A stretch of DNA of 64,000 nucleotides from Arthrobacter yangruifuii (GCF_009192775.1 NZ_VTFX01000006.1:124001-188000); one strand, 5' to 3'; numbered from the stretch's first letter, positions 18,719 through 27,541 are shown. Notes: generated by a model not told the origin, from the sequence alone. A program made the numbers and translations.

Positions 18719-19837
18719 ATGATCCCGCACCCTCCCATTTCCACTGGAACGAAAGTGCCGGCGGTACGAAAGGCAGAGACCTTCCCTTTGACGCACCTGC
18801 AAGAGATGTTCAGGATCGCTCCGGCACACAATGACCATCACGCAGCCATCCGGTGTGCCGTCGGCATCGGGATGCCGCTTTTCCTGGTGCTCTTCCTGGG
18901 CCGGATCGACCTGGCGATTTTTGCAACGTTCGGTGCCTTCACCGGAATCTACGGCCGGAATGAACCGCACGGCCAGCGGCTGGGCCATCAGGGGCGTGCG
19001 GGCGTGTTGATGCTTGCCGTCATCCTGGCGGCAGCACTCAGCGCCCGCCTGGACCTCGATGCCTGGGGAACCGTAGTGGGCACGACGGCGGTTGCCGGGC
19101 TGGGAACGGTGGTCACCGGGTTCTGGCGGCTGCGCCCTGTCGGCTCGCTCTTCCACATCTTTGCCTTCGCCGCGATCTCGTCGGTCCCGGACCAGCCCCC
19201 GCTCTGGCAGGGCATGCTCGCAGCCGTGCTGACGGTGGCCTTCTCCATCCTGCTGGGCCTGTCCGGAATGCTGGTGCGGCGGTACCGCACCGAATGGACC
19301 CGGCCCGAACGCCCGCGGTTCTCCGCCGCGCAGCGCCGCCTTATCTTCAGCGACGGGCTGCAGTACGCCGTGGCGGCCGTTCTTGCCGGCTCCATCGCCA
19401 CGCTGCTGGGAATCGGCCACAACTACTGGGCGATGGTGGCCGCCACCGTTCCGCTGATCGGGGCGACCGTGCGCCACCGGGTCCACCGGGGCCTGCAGCG
19501 CATCCTGGGAACCTTCGGCGGACTCCTGCTGACGGCGCTGATCCTTTTGCCCGGACTGGAGCCCTGGCAGATGGTCCTGGTGATTGCCGCCTGCCAGTTC
19601 GGCGCGGAAATGTTCATTGCCCGGCAGTACGCCCTGGCCCAGGTGGTGGTGACGCCGCTGGCCCTGGTCAGCACGGAACTGGCCCATCCCAGCAACCCGA
19701 TGCACCTGCTGCGGGACCGCGGCATCGAAACCCTGATCGGCGCCGTCGTCGGCATGGCCGTCGTAGTGGCCGCACATCTGCGGCAGAAACATCTCCGGCA
19801 GAAGCACCTGCTCCGGAAGCAGGCGCAGCAGGGCTAG
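18719..19837 (+). CDS. FUSC family membrane protein (aromatic acid exporter-like)
   Basis: A 372-residue membrane protein in two halves, each with several helices: about 45-160 (CAVGIGMPLFLVLFLGRIDL start, ATFGAFTGIYGR motif) and 215-350 (GLQYAVAAVLAGSIATLLGI then NYWAMVAATVPLIG). The ATFGAF and NYWAM..A blocks and the two-fold layout are typical of FUSC/YccS-like proteins, proposed exporters of aromatic acids or other organic anions. The C-terminus has a short basic repeat (HLRQKHLRQKHLL). Its TAG stop overlaps the TAG of the convergent gene through a shared CTAG. The substrate is unknown. Confidence 0.82.
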   Translation: MIPHPPISTGTKVPAVRKAETFPLTHLQEMFRIAPAHNDHHAAIRCAVGIGMPLFLVLFLGRIDLAIFATFGAFTGIYGRNEPHGQRLGHQGRAGVLMLAVILAAALSARLDLDAWGTVVGTTAVAGLGTVVTGFWRLRPVGSLFHIFAFAAISSVPDQPPLWQGMLAAVLTVAFSILLGLSGMLVRRYRTEWTRPERPRFSAAQRRLIFSDGLQYAVAAVLAGSIATLLGIGHNYWAMVAATVPLIGATVRHRVHRGLQRILGTFGGLLLTALILLPGLEPWQMVLVIAACQFGAEMFIARQYALAQVVVTPLALVSTELAHPSNPMHLLRDRGIETLIGAVVGMAVVVAAHLRQKHLRQKHLLRKQAQQG

Positions 19838-20697
19838 CCGCGGACGGCGATCAGCTCAGTGCGGATACGCCGGTCCAGCTCCGCGTCGGAGAGCGTCTGG
19901 GAACCGCCGTGGGAGCGCAGGTACAGCAGCGCGTTCAGCCGCAGGACGCGCCATTCACGTTCGCTCCTGTCATTTCCGGCCTCCGAAGCGCGGTGGATTT
20001 CCCGGTCATACAGGTTGGGTTCGTTCAGCTGGCGCTGCAGCAGCGCCGCGGCCAGCTTCGCCTTCAGGGGATCCGTCTCGTAACTGTCCGCAGCACGCAC
20101 CGCATGGCTGTACACGGCCGAGCTCTCGAGATCGCCGGACTGGTGGGTGATGTGCGCCGCGAGGGCCAGGACGTTCTGGATCCAGTTCCACCGGCCGAGG
20201 TTCCCGTCAAACGGCAGTCCCGCGATGACGTTGCAGACCTTCAGGGCGTTCTCGGCGTCGCCAAGATCGATATAGAGAATGTGGGCGAGGTCGCGCACAT
20301 CCTGCAGGTGGCTGCCGGATTTCACGTTCAGGCCGCGCTCAAGCCGCGCCGCAATCTCCTGCACCGCGCGGTTGTTCGGATGGGTCGCCGCGGCGCCGGC
20401 GATGATCTCCGCCGGGTTCTCCTCCAAGGGCACCTGGCGGACGGCGTCCGACGGCGCACCCTCGGGTGCCGGAGCCTGCACGCGGACGGCGGACCCGTAG
20501 GCCAGCCGAAGCGAGGTTCCGTCATCAAGCTTGGCAATCACCAGTGCGGGCACGCCGAAATCATCGGCCTCCACGCTGGTTCCGGCTACCGGAGCCAGTG
20601 GCTCTGCAGCACCCTCACCCGGGACAAGTTTCTGTCCTGGTGCAAGCAGTTCCGCGTTGACCCGGAACACGTACGTTTCCGGCTGGCTCTCAGACAT
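19834..20697 (-). CDS. Hypothetical protein with helical repeat region, 287 aa
   Basis: I do not recognise the family. Residues 1-75 look beta-rich with a hydrophobic strand (GVPALVIAKLDDGTSLRLAY). The rest is alpha-helical with a TPR-like feel (DLAHILYIDLGDAENALKVC, LAAHITHQSGDLESSAVYSH, PLKAKLAAALLQRQLNEP). No signal peptide or membrane segment is seen, so it is cytoplasmic. A good GAAGGA precedes the ATG. It follows the Nudix-like gene on the same strand with a 69-base gap and ends in a 4-base tail-to-tail overlap with the FUSC gene. Confidence 0.75.
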   Translation of the reverse strand: MSESQPETYVFRVNAELLAPGQKLVPGEGAAEPLAPVAGTSVEADDFGVPALVIAKLDDGTSLRLAYGSAVRVQAPAPEGAPSDAVRQVPLEENPAEIIAGAAATHPNNRAVQEIAARLERGLNVKSGSHLQDVRDLAHILYIDLGDAENALKVCNVIAGLPFDGNLGRWNWIQNVLALAAHITHQSGDLESSAVYSHAVRAADSYETDPLKAKLAAALLQRQLNEPNLYDREIHRASEAGNDRSEREWRVLRLNALLYLRSHGGSQTLSDAELDRRIRTELIAVRG

Positions 20698-20766
20698 TAA
20701 ATTCCTTCGTGATCGGACCTCGGCTCCCCAGAACCATCAGTATATAAAGCTTGCCGAGGAGCTTTT

Positions 20767-21306
20767 TCAGCGTCCCCAGCCGGCGGACGCCAGTGCCTGG
20801 CGCAGCAGGTCTCCCCGGCCGCCGGAGAACTCGGCATAAATGGCCGGGCTGAGGGCTTCATCGGGGGTGAGCCAGGACAGTTCCAGTGCATCCTGGCGGG
20901 GATCGCATTCACCGGTCACGGGAATCAGGTAGGCCAGGGCCACGGCGTGCTGGCGCTCATCCGTCAGGCCGCTCTGGGAGGGGGAGGGGAAATACTCGGC
21001 GACGGCGAACGGCACCAGCGTGGGCGGCAGCTGCGGCAGGGCCATGGGCCCCAGATCCTTCTCCAGGTTGCGCAGCAGGGCTGCGCGGATGGTCTCGCGG
21101 TACATCACCCGCCCCGACACGAAGGAACGTACCATCTGGCCCTCCGGGGTGGCCTGCAGCAGCAGTCCGACTTCGGTGACGTAGCCCAGCGGGTCGCACC
21201 GGACGGGTACGGCTTCGACGTACACCATGGGCAGGCGCTGCCGGGCTTCGTACAGATCTTCCTCGGAAAGCCAGCCGGGATACGGGTCAGGAGTGCGAAC
21301 GTTCAT
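20767..21306 (-). CDS. NUDIX-hydrolase-like protein (DUF4916)
   Basis: A 179-residue protein starting MNVRTPDPYPGWLSEEDLYE. The blocks WLSEEDLYEARQRLPMVYVE, GLLLQATPEGQM, and AEYFPSPSQSG ... RQHAVALAYLIPVTGECDPRQDALEL match the actinobacterial DUF4916 proteins annotated as NUDIX family. The Nudix box position carries G-x5-E-x7-R-N-L-E-K-D-L-G, so the canonical REUxEExGU is degenerate (Glu to Asn, Lys and Asp). Catalysis may therefore be weak, altered or lost. Residues lost include metal ligands of classic Nudix enzymes. It probably forms a two-gene unit with the following hypothetical gene. Confidence 0.8.
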   Translation of the reverse strand: MNVRTPDPYPGWLSEEDLYEARQRLPMVYVEAVPVRCDPLGYVTEVGLLLQATPEGQMVRSFVSGRVMYRETIRAALLRNLEKDLGPMALPQLPPTLVPFAVAEYFPSPSQSGLTDERQHAVALAYLIPVTGECDPRQDALELSWLTPDEALSPAIYAEFSGGRGDLLRQALASAGWGR

Positions 21307-21442
21307 AGCAGTGTTCTACCCCAAAGGACCCGTGTGCGTCACACGGCGCGCTGCGCTTCGGCCCTTGGCTGAACCCGGCGGAAACCGGTGCCGGCCGCTC
21401 CGGACCCTTTCAGCCCGGCATCCCCGTCCCTAGACTTGGGCC

Positions 21443-22102
21443 ATGACACGAGAGCTCCCGGAGCTTCTCCTGCCGGATGCCGGGGCATGGCGGGAGTGGC
21501 TGGAGCGCAATTACGGGTTGTCCCACGGTGTTCGCCTGGTACTGGGGAAGAAGGGCGGAAATGTCACGCAGCTGACGTACCGCACCGCCCTCGATGAAGC
21601 GCTCTGCTTCGGCTGGATCGATGCGCAGGCGGACAAGCGGGACGAGCAAAGCTACCTCCAGAGGTTCCAGCCGCGGGGTCCGCGCAGCATCTGGTCTCTG
21701 CGCAACGTCGGACACATCAGCAGGCTGGAGGCGGAAGGCAGGATGCATCCGGCGGGCCGGGATGCCGTGCTCAGCGCGAAGGTGGACGGACGGTGGGACG
21801 CCGCCTATGCGGGGCCGGCCGCGGCGGAAATCCCGGACGATCTGCAGACCGCCATCGCCGCTGTTCCCGCCGCCCAGGACATGTTCGATGTGCTGACCTC
21901 CCAGAACCGCTATGCCATGTACTTCCGGCTCCGGGGGCTCAAGACGCAGGCTGCCCGCGACCGCCGGATCGCCGACTATGTGCAGATGCTCAGCGAACAC
22001 CGGTCCCCCTATCCGCAGAAACGCAGGCCGTCGCCGGACGCCGCCGTCGATACTCCGCCGGCCGCGCCGGGTCCCGCCGTCGATAATCCGCCGGCCGGAT
22101 AG
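21443..22102 (+). CDS. YdeI/OmdA family protein
   Basis: A 219-residue protein of the YdeI/bacteriocin-protection (OmdA) family. Characteristic blocks are SHGVRLVLGKKGGN, LTYRTALDEALCFGWIDAQ, QSYLQRFQPRGPRSIWSLRN, and the C-terminal helical region with AAQDMFDVLTSQNRYAMYFR. Family members have been linked to resistance to cationic peptides or bacteriocins in some bacteria, but the biochemical role is not settled. The C-terminus carries a Pro/Ala-rich extension (about residues 190-219) with a repeated pattern (AVDTPPAAPGP AVDNPPAG). It precedes the amidotransferase gene by 60 bases on the same strand. Confidence 0.85.
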   Translation: MTRELPELLLPDAGAWREWLERNYGLSHGVRLVLGKKGGNVTQLTYRTALDEALCFGWIDAQADKRDEQSYLQRFQPRGPRSIWSLRNVGHISRLEAEGRMHPAGRDAVLSAKVDGRWDAAYAGPAAAEIPDDLQTAIAAVPAAQDMFDVLTSQNRYAMYFRLRGLKTQAARDRRIADYVQMLSEHRSPYPQKRRPSPDAAVDTPPAAPGPAVDNPPAG

Positions 22103-22162
22103 CGGCTGGAGACCGGTCCCCCCAAGTCTGGCGCCCATCCAGAAATCCTCCAGGAGGTCCAC

Positions 22163-23035
22163 ATGTGCAGGCTCTTTGGTATGCATGCCGGCAAACCCCC
22201 GGTCCGGGCAACGTTCTGGCTCCTCACGGCGCCGGACAGCCTCGCCAAGCAGAGCCGCAGGGAAGCGGACGGCTTTGGGATCGGAACCTTCGCGCCGGAC
22301 GGAACTCCGGAAATCGACAAGGCCCCCGTCGCCGCCTACGAGGACCTCGAATATGCGCGGGATGCGCGGGAGCTGGAGAGCACCACGTTTGTGGCGCACG
22401 TCCGGTACGCCAGCACGGGCGGGAACACGCCCGAGAACACCCATCCGTTTGAACAGGACAACAGACTGTTTGCGCATAACGGGGTGGTGGAGGACCTGGA
22501 GAAGCTGAACGACCGGCTGCGGCAGCTGGAGGTCTACCATCTGGTTCAAGGCGATACGGACAGTGAGCGGGTGTTTGCCCTCATTACCGCCGCCGCCAGG
22601 GTCAACGGCGGTGACGTGACCGCGGCGATCGCTTCGACCCTCACCTGGATTGCTTCCAACCTGCGTCTCTACGCCGTGAACATCATTCTTACCACCGCCA
22701 CCGAGCTGTGGGCGGTCCGCTACCCGGACACCCATCCGCTGTACGTGCTGCAGGAGAACCCGCAGGACCCTCCGCAGGAGAAGCGCACCGACCGGATCAG
22801 CGTCCATAGCGACGAGGTGCGTGCAGGAAAGCGTCCGGCCGTGCTGGTGGCCACCGAAAAGATGGACAGCAACCCCAACTGGCGGCTGCTGGATTCCGGT
22901 GAGCTGCTGCACGTGGACGGCAATCTCAATGCCCAGCGCCACTTCCCGCTCCCGCAGCATCCGGAGCATCTGCTGACGCTGGCCGATCTGGACCCGGCTG
23001 CCGCAGCGTCCCAGCATCCGCTGAAGACGGGCTGA
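22163..23035 (+). CDS. Class II glutamine amidotransferase (YafJ/EgtC-like)
   Basis: A 290-residue protein beginning MCRLFGMHAG, so Cys2 is the N-terminal nucleophile once Met is removed. Further Ntn-hydrolase features are FVAHVRYASTGGNTPENTHPF (Arg and Asn of the glutamine pocket) and LFAHNGVVEDLEKL (His-Asn-Gly). The family hydrolyses glutamine or a gamma-glutamyl amide; EgtC acts in ergothioneine synthesis. No egtA, egtB or egtD lies nearby, so a stand-alone YafJ-like role is more likely. AGGAGG precedes the ATG. The stop is only 11 bases from the convergent GH76 gene. Confidence 0.85.
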   Translation: MCRLFGMHAGKPPVRATFWLLTAPDSLAKQSRREADGFGIGTFAPDGTPEIDKAPVAAYEDLEYARDARELESTTFVAHVRYASTGGNTPENTHPFEQDNRLFAHNGVVEDLEKLNDRLRQLEVYHLVQGDTDSERVFALITAAARVNGGDVTAAIASTLTWIASNLRLYAVNIILTTATELWAVRYPDTHPLYVLQENPQDPPQEKRTDRISVHSDEVRAGKRPAVLVATEKMDSNPNWRLLDSGELLHVDGNLNAQRHFPLPQHPEHLLTLADLDPAAAASQHPLKTG

Positions 23036-23046
23036 CTACGGGTCTT

Positions 23047-24177
23047 TCAGCTCGATTCCGCGCGTGCCCGCTGTACCCGTGCAGACGCCTCCAGAAGGAT
23101 CCAGGCCTGCAGCTGGGTGGAAAGTCCGACGGCGGTGCCGCCGGGATAGGAAACCGCCGCCGGCTGCAGCGGCCGGGCGGAAAAGAGGATCCAGTCCGCC
23201 CGTTTGCTCCGTCCCTCCCACAGGGCCCGTGCGGTGGATTCCACCAGGGCGGCGGCGGTCCGGCGGGCGGGCTCCGGCAAGGCGGGGGACACGGCGGCCT
23301 GCGCCAGGTATCGGCCCAGTATCCCGGTGAAAAGCCCGGCGTCGCCGGTGCCGTGGGTGCGCAGGACCCGGGTGCCGCCGTCGTCGTCCGTCAAATGCGT
23401 ATCAACGGCGCGGATCAGATCCGCTGCGCGCGTGAGGTTGGCGGTGCCGCCGAGTTCCAGCAGGGCACCGAGGACCGGCCCCTGGTTGTAGGTGAAGATC
23501 CGCTTTTCCAGCTCCGGCCGGCCCCGGACCACCTTGATCCCGTCCATGTAGAGCCCCGTTTGCGGATCCAGCAGGGTGGCGTTGAGCCAGTCCACCAGCT
23601 CCTGTGCACGGTCCCGTGACCCGGTGCGGACAAAATGCAGGGCGGCCGGAGCGGTGGCGGGAGTGTTCTTGAAGCTGCGGTCCCGGTTCCAGTAGATGCC
23701 CCCGCCCAGCTCCGGAGTGTGGGCGGATTCCAGTGCGGCGCTGAGGCTCTGGAGTATTTTCCGGTAGGGCCGCTGCCGGTCCCGGGATCCCGACACTGCG
23801 TTCAGGCGGCCGACGGCGAGGGCGAGCCACGCCATGTCGTCATAGAAGCGGTTGGTGTAGCGCATCCGGTTGCGCAGTCCGATGGTGCGGACCAATGCCG
23901 GGGCCAGCTCCGCCGCGGCGGGGTGCTCCGGCCCGCGGAAGGGGAGGCCCGTGCGGCGTTCACGCAGGCCGGCGTCGATCAGGGCATCGAGGTAATGCGC
24001 CTGCCACCAGTAATGCCAGGGCTGGCGAAGCTGCTGCAGCCGGGACGCCGGCCGGCTGGTGGCAGCCAGGTGTGTTCCGGGCAGCCCGGCCAGCTGGCGG
24101 CCAAACGCGCTGCTCACCGCGCGGGCTGCCGTCCCGGCACGGTGGTCGGCGTCCAGTGGCGAATCCTCGTTGAGCAT
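23047..24177 (-). CDS. Glycoside hydrolase family 76-like protein, no signal peptide
   Basis: A 376-residue (alpha/alpha)6-type protein. GH76 enzymes cut alpha-1,6-mannan. Matching blocks are YTNRFYDDMAWLALAVGRL (the DD pair at about 111-112 corresponds to the catalytic Asp pair), GGGIYWNRDRSFKNTPATAP, and KRIFTYNQGPVLGALLELGG. There is no signal peptide or lipobox, so the protein appears cytoplasmic, unlike most characterised GH76 enzymes. It may handle intracellular mannan or lipomannan fragments. The gene is divergent from the SDR gene and convergent with the amidotransferase. Confidence 0.82.
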   Translation of the reverse strand: MLNEDSPLDADHRAGTAARAVSSAFGRQLAGLPGTHLAATSRPASRLQQLRQPWHYWWQAHYLDALIDAGLRERRTGLPFRGPEHPAAAELAPALVRTIGLRNRMRYTNRFYDDMAWLALAVGRLNAVSGSRDRQRPYRKILQSLSAALESAHTPELGGGIYWNRDRSFKNTPATAPAALHFVRTGSRDRAQELVDWLNATLLDPQTGLYMDGIKVVRGRPELEKRIFTYNQGPVLGALLELGGTANLTRAADLIRAVDTHLTDDDGGTRVLRTHGTGDAGLFTGILGRYLAQAAVSPALPEPARRTAAALVESTARALWEGRSKRADWILFSARPLQPAAVSYPGGTAVGLSTQLQAWILLEASARVQRARAESS

Positions 24178-24295
24178 GCGCCAACCCTATGCCAGTGCCC
24201 GAAGATGCGGCACCAGCCGCGGCACAGTAGGCTCAGAGACTGCCGGTGTGACATGGACGACACTGCCGGCACAGTAAATCTGCCAGGAGGAAAGC

Positions 24296-25069
24296 ATGGA
24301 CATCGCAGGTGCATCAGCCATAGTCACAGGGGGAGCGTCCGGTCTGGGACGGGCAACGGCGCGGAGGCTCTATGACGCCGGGGCTTCCGTAGTGCTGGTT
24401 GACCTGCCGCAGTCCGAAGGGCTGGCGTACGCAGCCGAACTGGGGGACAACGCGCGGTTCGTGCCGGGGGACGTGACCAGCCCGGACCAGATGCAGGCCG
24501 CCGTCGAGGCAGCCATGGCGGCCGGGCCGCTCCGGGTGGCCGTGAACTGTGCCGGCATTGCGACGCCCGGCAAGGTACTGGGGAGGGACGGGGTCCTGCC
24601 GCTGGAGGACTTCGCCCGCGTGGTCAGCGTGAACCTGATCGGCACGTTCAATGTCAGCCGGCTGGCTGCCGCGGCCATGGCCGAAACGGATCCGGTGACG
24701 GCGAACGGCACCGAGGAACGCGGCATCATCATCAACACCGCCTCCGTGGCCGCCTTCGACGGCCAGATCGGCCAGCCTGCCTACTCCGCCTCCAAGGGCG
24801 GGGTGGCAGCCATGACCCTGCCGCTGGCCCGCGAACTGGCGCGCCATCTGATCCGGGTGGTCACCATCGCCCCCGGAATCTTCGAGACGCCCATGATGGC
24901 CGGTCTTCCGCAGGCCGCCCAGGATTCCCTCGCCGCACAGGTCCCGCACCCCTCGCGCCTGGGCCGCGCCACCGAGTACGCGTCGCTGGCCGCCCACATC
25001 ATCGAAAACCAGATGCTCAACGGTGAAACCATCCGCCTCGACGGCGCTATCCGGATGGGACCGCGCTGA
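24296..25069 (+). CDS. SDR family 3-hydroxyacyl-CoA dehydrogenase-like (HSD10 type)
   Basis: A 257-residue short-chain dehydrogenase. The Rossmann motif is [10 protein letters not shown] (residues 11-20), NCAGIA lies at about 83-88, and the catalytic Ser...Tyr-x3-Lys is visible as [23 protein letters not shown]. The sequence pattern, including [15 protein letters not shown], matches type-2 3-hydroxyacyl-CoA dehydrogenases acting in fatty-acid or branched-chain amino acid breakdown. AGGAGG precedes the ATG. The next gene, an acyl-CoA dehydrogenase, starts two bases after its stop, so the two form an operon for acyl-CoA oxidation. Confidence 0.9.
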   Translation: MDIAGASAIVTGGASGLGRATARRLYDAGASVVLVDLPQSEGLAYAAELGDNARFVPGDVTSPDQMQAAVEAAMAAGPLRVAVNCAGIATPGKVLGRDGVLPLEDFARVVSVNLIGTFNVSRLAAAAMAETDPVTANGTEERGIIINTASVAAFDGQIGQPAYSASKGGVAAMTLPLARELARHLIRVVTIAPGIFETPMMAGLPQAAQDSLAAQVPHPSRLGRATEYASLAAHIIENQMLNGETIRLDGAIRMGPR

Positions 25070-25071
25070 TC

Positions 25072-26313
25072 TTGACGAACCGCCCCGCACCATTGGCTAC
25101 GCTGCCGGACGCCGATTTCTACGGCTTCGAGGATCTGCTCAGCGACACCGAAAAGAACAAACTCACCGAGCTGCGGAACTTCCTCGCCGCGGAAGTCCTT
25201 CCCCACGCCGTCCACTGGTGGAATGAAGCGCGGTTCCCTTCGGAGCTGCTGCCGAAGCTGGCCGCCCTGGAACTCTCCACACCGGTCCAGCAGGGGTACT
25301 CCCCGCTTTTTGCCGGTCTGGTGATCGCGGAGATGACGCGGGCGGATACCTCGCTGGCCACGTTCTTTATGGTCCACCATGACCTGTTTGTGGAAGCCCT
25401 GCATGCCTTCGGCTCGGACGAGCAGAAGGAGCGGCTGCTCGATGACGCCCGGGCGCTGCGGATCACCGGGGCCTTTGCACTGACCGAACCGGAGCACGGC
25501 TCGGACGTGGCCGGCGGGATGGCCACCACCGCGGTGCGGGACGGCGACGAGTGGGTGCTGAACGGTGCCAAACGCTGGATCGGCAACGGCACCTTCTGCG
25601 ATTACATGGTGCTGTGGGCGCGGGAGCCGGAAACCGGGCGCACCCGCGGGTTCCTGCTCGACGCGACGCTGCCCGGTGTCACCCGGACCCGGATCGAGAA
25701 CAAAACCGCGCTGCGCACCGTGCAGAACGCGGACATTGTGCTCACCGATGTCCGGGTGTCCGCGGCGGACCTGCTCGCCGGGGTGGAAAGCTTCGATGAC
25801 ACCAAAGAGCTGCTGCGCGGCTCCCGGATCATGGTCGGCTGGCAGGCCGTGGGCACGCAGCTGGCCACGTTCGACGTCGCCCGGGCCTACGCCGTCGACC
25901 GCTTGCAGTTCGGCCGCCCGCTGGCCGCGTTCCAGCTGATCCAGCAGCAGCTGGTGCAGATTCTGGGCAATGCGGTCGCGAGCACCGGCATGCTGGCGCG
26001 GGTCACCGAGCTGGAGCACGGCGGATATCCCGTCCTTTCCGCGGACGGCAGCCCCGGGGCAAGCCCGGCCGACGGCGGCGCTGCCCGCGGGGAGATGGCC
26101 CGGGCTGCGCTGGCGAAGTCCTATGCCAGTGCCAGGATGCGCGAATCCGTGGCGCTGGGCCGCAGCATCCTGGGTGGCAACGGGATTGTCACCGACTATC
26201 GGATGGCCAAGATCTTTGCCGACGCCGAAGCCATCTACACGTACGAGGGCACCTACGAGATCAACACGCTGATCGTCGGGCGGGACATTACCGGGGTTTC
26301 CGCGCTGCGTTAG
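25072..26313 (+). CDS. Acyl-CoA dehydrogenase
   Basis: A 413-residue FAD flavoprotein that introduces the alpha-beta double bond into an acyl-CoA. Motifs: FALTEPEHGSDVAGGMATTA, KRWIGNGTFCDYMVLWA, DRLQFGRPLAAFQLIQQQL, and the C-terminal ILGGNGIVTDY ... IYTYEGTYEINTLIVGR, where the Glu of YEGTYE is the catalytic base position of the glutaryl-CoA dehydrogenase-like subgroup. The start is TTG at 25072, two bases after the SDR stop, so translation is probably coupled. An Ala/Gly-rich insertion (SADGSPGASPADGGAARGE, about 324-342) is unusual for the family. Substrate: a medium or dicarboxylic acyl-CoA is likely, but not decided by sequence. Confidence 0.92.
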   Translation: MTNRPAPLATLPDADFYGFEDLLSDTEKNKLTELRNFLAAEVLPHAVHWWNEARFPSELLPKLAALELSTPVQQGYSPLFAGLVIAEMTRADTSLATFFMVHHDLFVEALHAFGSDEQKERLLDDARALRITGAFALTEPEHGSDVAGGMATTAVRDGDEWVLNGAKRWIGNGTFCDYMVLWAREPETGRTRGFLLDATLPGVTRTRIENKTALRTVQNADIVLTDVRVSAADLLAGVESFDDTKELLRGSRIMVGWQAVGTQLATFDVARAYAVDRLQFGRPLAAFQLIQQQLVQILGNAVASTGMLARVTELEHGGYPVLSADGSPGASPADGGAARGEMARAALAKSYASARMRESVALGRSILGGNGIVTDYRMAKIFADAEAIYTYEGTYEINTLIVGRDITGVSALR

Positions 26314-26622
26314 CGGCATCCCGCGGGTGCGTGTTCCGGGCCGGCGGGTGAGCGCCTGCGGGCACGCGCCTGCGGGGCCCGGAACGGCGGCAACGAAACT
26401 CCGCGCTCGCAGAGCCAGCGGAAGTATTCCAGCCGCATGCCTGCACCGGAGTTCCCACACTCTGTGACTGGTGATGCAAAAGGGACCCCACTGGGTGACA
26501 GGCGTCCCACAGCGTGGGAATCCCAACAGGCTTCGTCGGGTTCCTGCACCGGGCACAGGATGGCGCGGCTTCCTGATTCCGTAGGCCCGGGTTTGGCGTG
26601 TTTTGCCCCGCTTTGTGAAAAA

Positions 26623-26701
26623 TCGACCGGTTTGGTGAAATTCGGCCGCGGCAAACCGGCAGCAGATTCCCAAACCGGACGAGTTTCCGCAAACCGGTCG
26701 A
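26623..26701. repeat. Inverted 12-bp repeat with two further AAACCGG copies
   Basis: TCGACCGGTTTG (26623-26634) is perfectly complementary to CAAACCGGTCGA (26690-26701). Between them AAACCGG occurs again at 26653 and 26672. The spacing of copies (about 19 bases) suggests a cluster of protein-binding sites or the arms of a small repeat element. Confidence 0.6.
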
Positions 26702-26716
26702 ATTTCCCAAGCCCCG

Positions 26717-26802
26717 GAGACACGCAGGAGCGAAAAGCTGCCCGAGGACATGCTGGACCGAGAGACACGCAGGGGCGGCATGCCCGAGGACGCACTGGAC
26801 CG
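26717..26802. repeat. Degenerate 41-44-bp tandem repeat, 2 copies
   Basis: Copy one (26717-26760) and copy two (26762-26802) share GAGACACGCAGG, TGCCCGAGGAC and CTGGACCG in the same order. A shorter echo (GGCGTGCGGGCGG ... GCATGCC) follows. No gene covers them. Confidence 0.7.
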
Positions 26803-26900
26803 GGGGGCGTGCGGGCGGAAAGGCATGCCGACTCAAAGGCTGGCGTGCAGACCGGCATGGTCGCCTCCTCTCGTCCCGGGTGGCACGGCGACGCGAGGAT

Positions 26901-26915
26901 CAGTAGGCTTACTAA
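26901..26915 (+). promoter_or_regulatory. CAGTAGGCTTACTAA motif upstream of the acidic gene
   Basis: This 15-base motif ends 51 bases before the ATG of the acidic-protein gene. It shares CTTA(C/G)TAA and an AG six bases upstream with motifs before the Mn catalase (47456-47471) and the GAF-ANTAR gene (49354-49369). A shared regulator is possible. Confidence 0.35.
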
Positions 26916-26966
26916 ATGGGCCGCGCCGACCGTGGCCTGGTTTACCGGACGTGAAAGGCATGGTTT

Positions 26967-27416
26967 ATGACCGAGCAGAGCATTCCCGATCCCGAGCTGG
27001 GCGACGATCCGGTTCTGGCCGACGACGTCGCCGCCGTTGCCACCCCTGATGAACTGACGGTGGTCTCCGAAGATGAGCTGCTGGAACAGGACGAACTGGT
27101 GGACGCGGAAGACCTGTCGTACCCCGGCGCAGCTGAAGACAACCCCGACAACTGGCAGGATGACCCGCTGATTCGGGAAGAGGCTCCGCTGAATGAACCC
27201 GGCGAGCTGTCCGACCAGGTGCTGCGCGACGAAACCGCCGAAGAGCGCTTCCTGACCGGCGACACGCAGATTCCCCCGGAGGAGCCGACCATCGGCGAGG
27301 CTGCCAACGACGTCGACTTCGGCGACCCTGCGGTGGGCGACGATGAAGATGCCAGCGACGACCCCGCGAACCGCGGCGGGGACCCACTTGCCGATTTCAA
27401 CCCGGAGGACCTCTAG
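26967..27416 (+). CDS. Acidic hypothetical protein, 149 aa
   Basis: A very acidic protein (about 30 percent Asp/Glu) with almost no basic residues, starting MTEQSIPDPELGDDPVLADD. Recurrent pieces such as NWQDDPLIREEAPLNEPGEL and EERFLTGDTQIPPEEP resemble the disordered stress-type proteins found in Actinobacteria, but I cannot name a family. It has no signal or membrane segment. A CTTACTAA-type motif lies 52 bases upstream, also found before the Mn catalase and the GAF-ANTAR gene, which would fit common stress control. A strong terminator follows. Confidence 0.75.
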   Translation: MTEQSIPDPELGDDPVLADDVAAVATPDELTVVSEDELLEQDELVDAEDLSYPGAAEDNPDNWQDDPLIREEAPLNEPGELSDQVLRDETAEERFLTGDTQIPPEEPTIGEAANDVDFGDPAVGDDEDASDDPANRGGDPLADFNPEDL

Positions 27417-27437
27417 TCCGGCAGCGAAACCAGTTTG

Positions 27438-27481
27438 GCAGGGGCCCGGCCACAGTTCAGCAACTGTAGCCGGGCCCCTGC
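27438..27481. terminator. Strong terminator after the acidic gene
   Basis: A perfect 13-bp stem GCAGGGGCCCGGC (27438-27450) with GCCGGGCCCCTGC (27469-27481), extended inside by ACAGTT/AACTGT. It lies 21 bases after the stop and separates the gene from the next plus-strand gene. Confidence 0.85.
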
Positions 27482-27541
27482 CTGTTTCCGCGGCACACTG
27501 GCGCCAGCAGGACGCGCATCGAACGGCACTAGGCTGATTGC

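Larger units (their letters stand above)
26314..26966. other. 653-base gene-free stretch with several repeats
   Basis: Frames on both strands run through this stretch, but none shows a recognisable domain, ribosome binding site or coherent composition. Base composition drops in GC around 26560-26710. It contains four AAACCGG/CCGGTTT elements (26623-26701), a 43-base tandem repeat (26717-26802), and near its right end a CTTACTAA motif (26908-26915) upstream of the acidic-protein gene. It may be a decayed gene or an intergenic repeat family. Confidence 0.6.
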
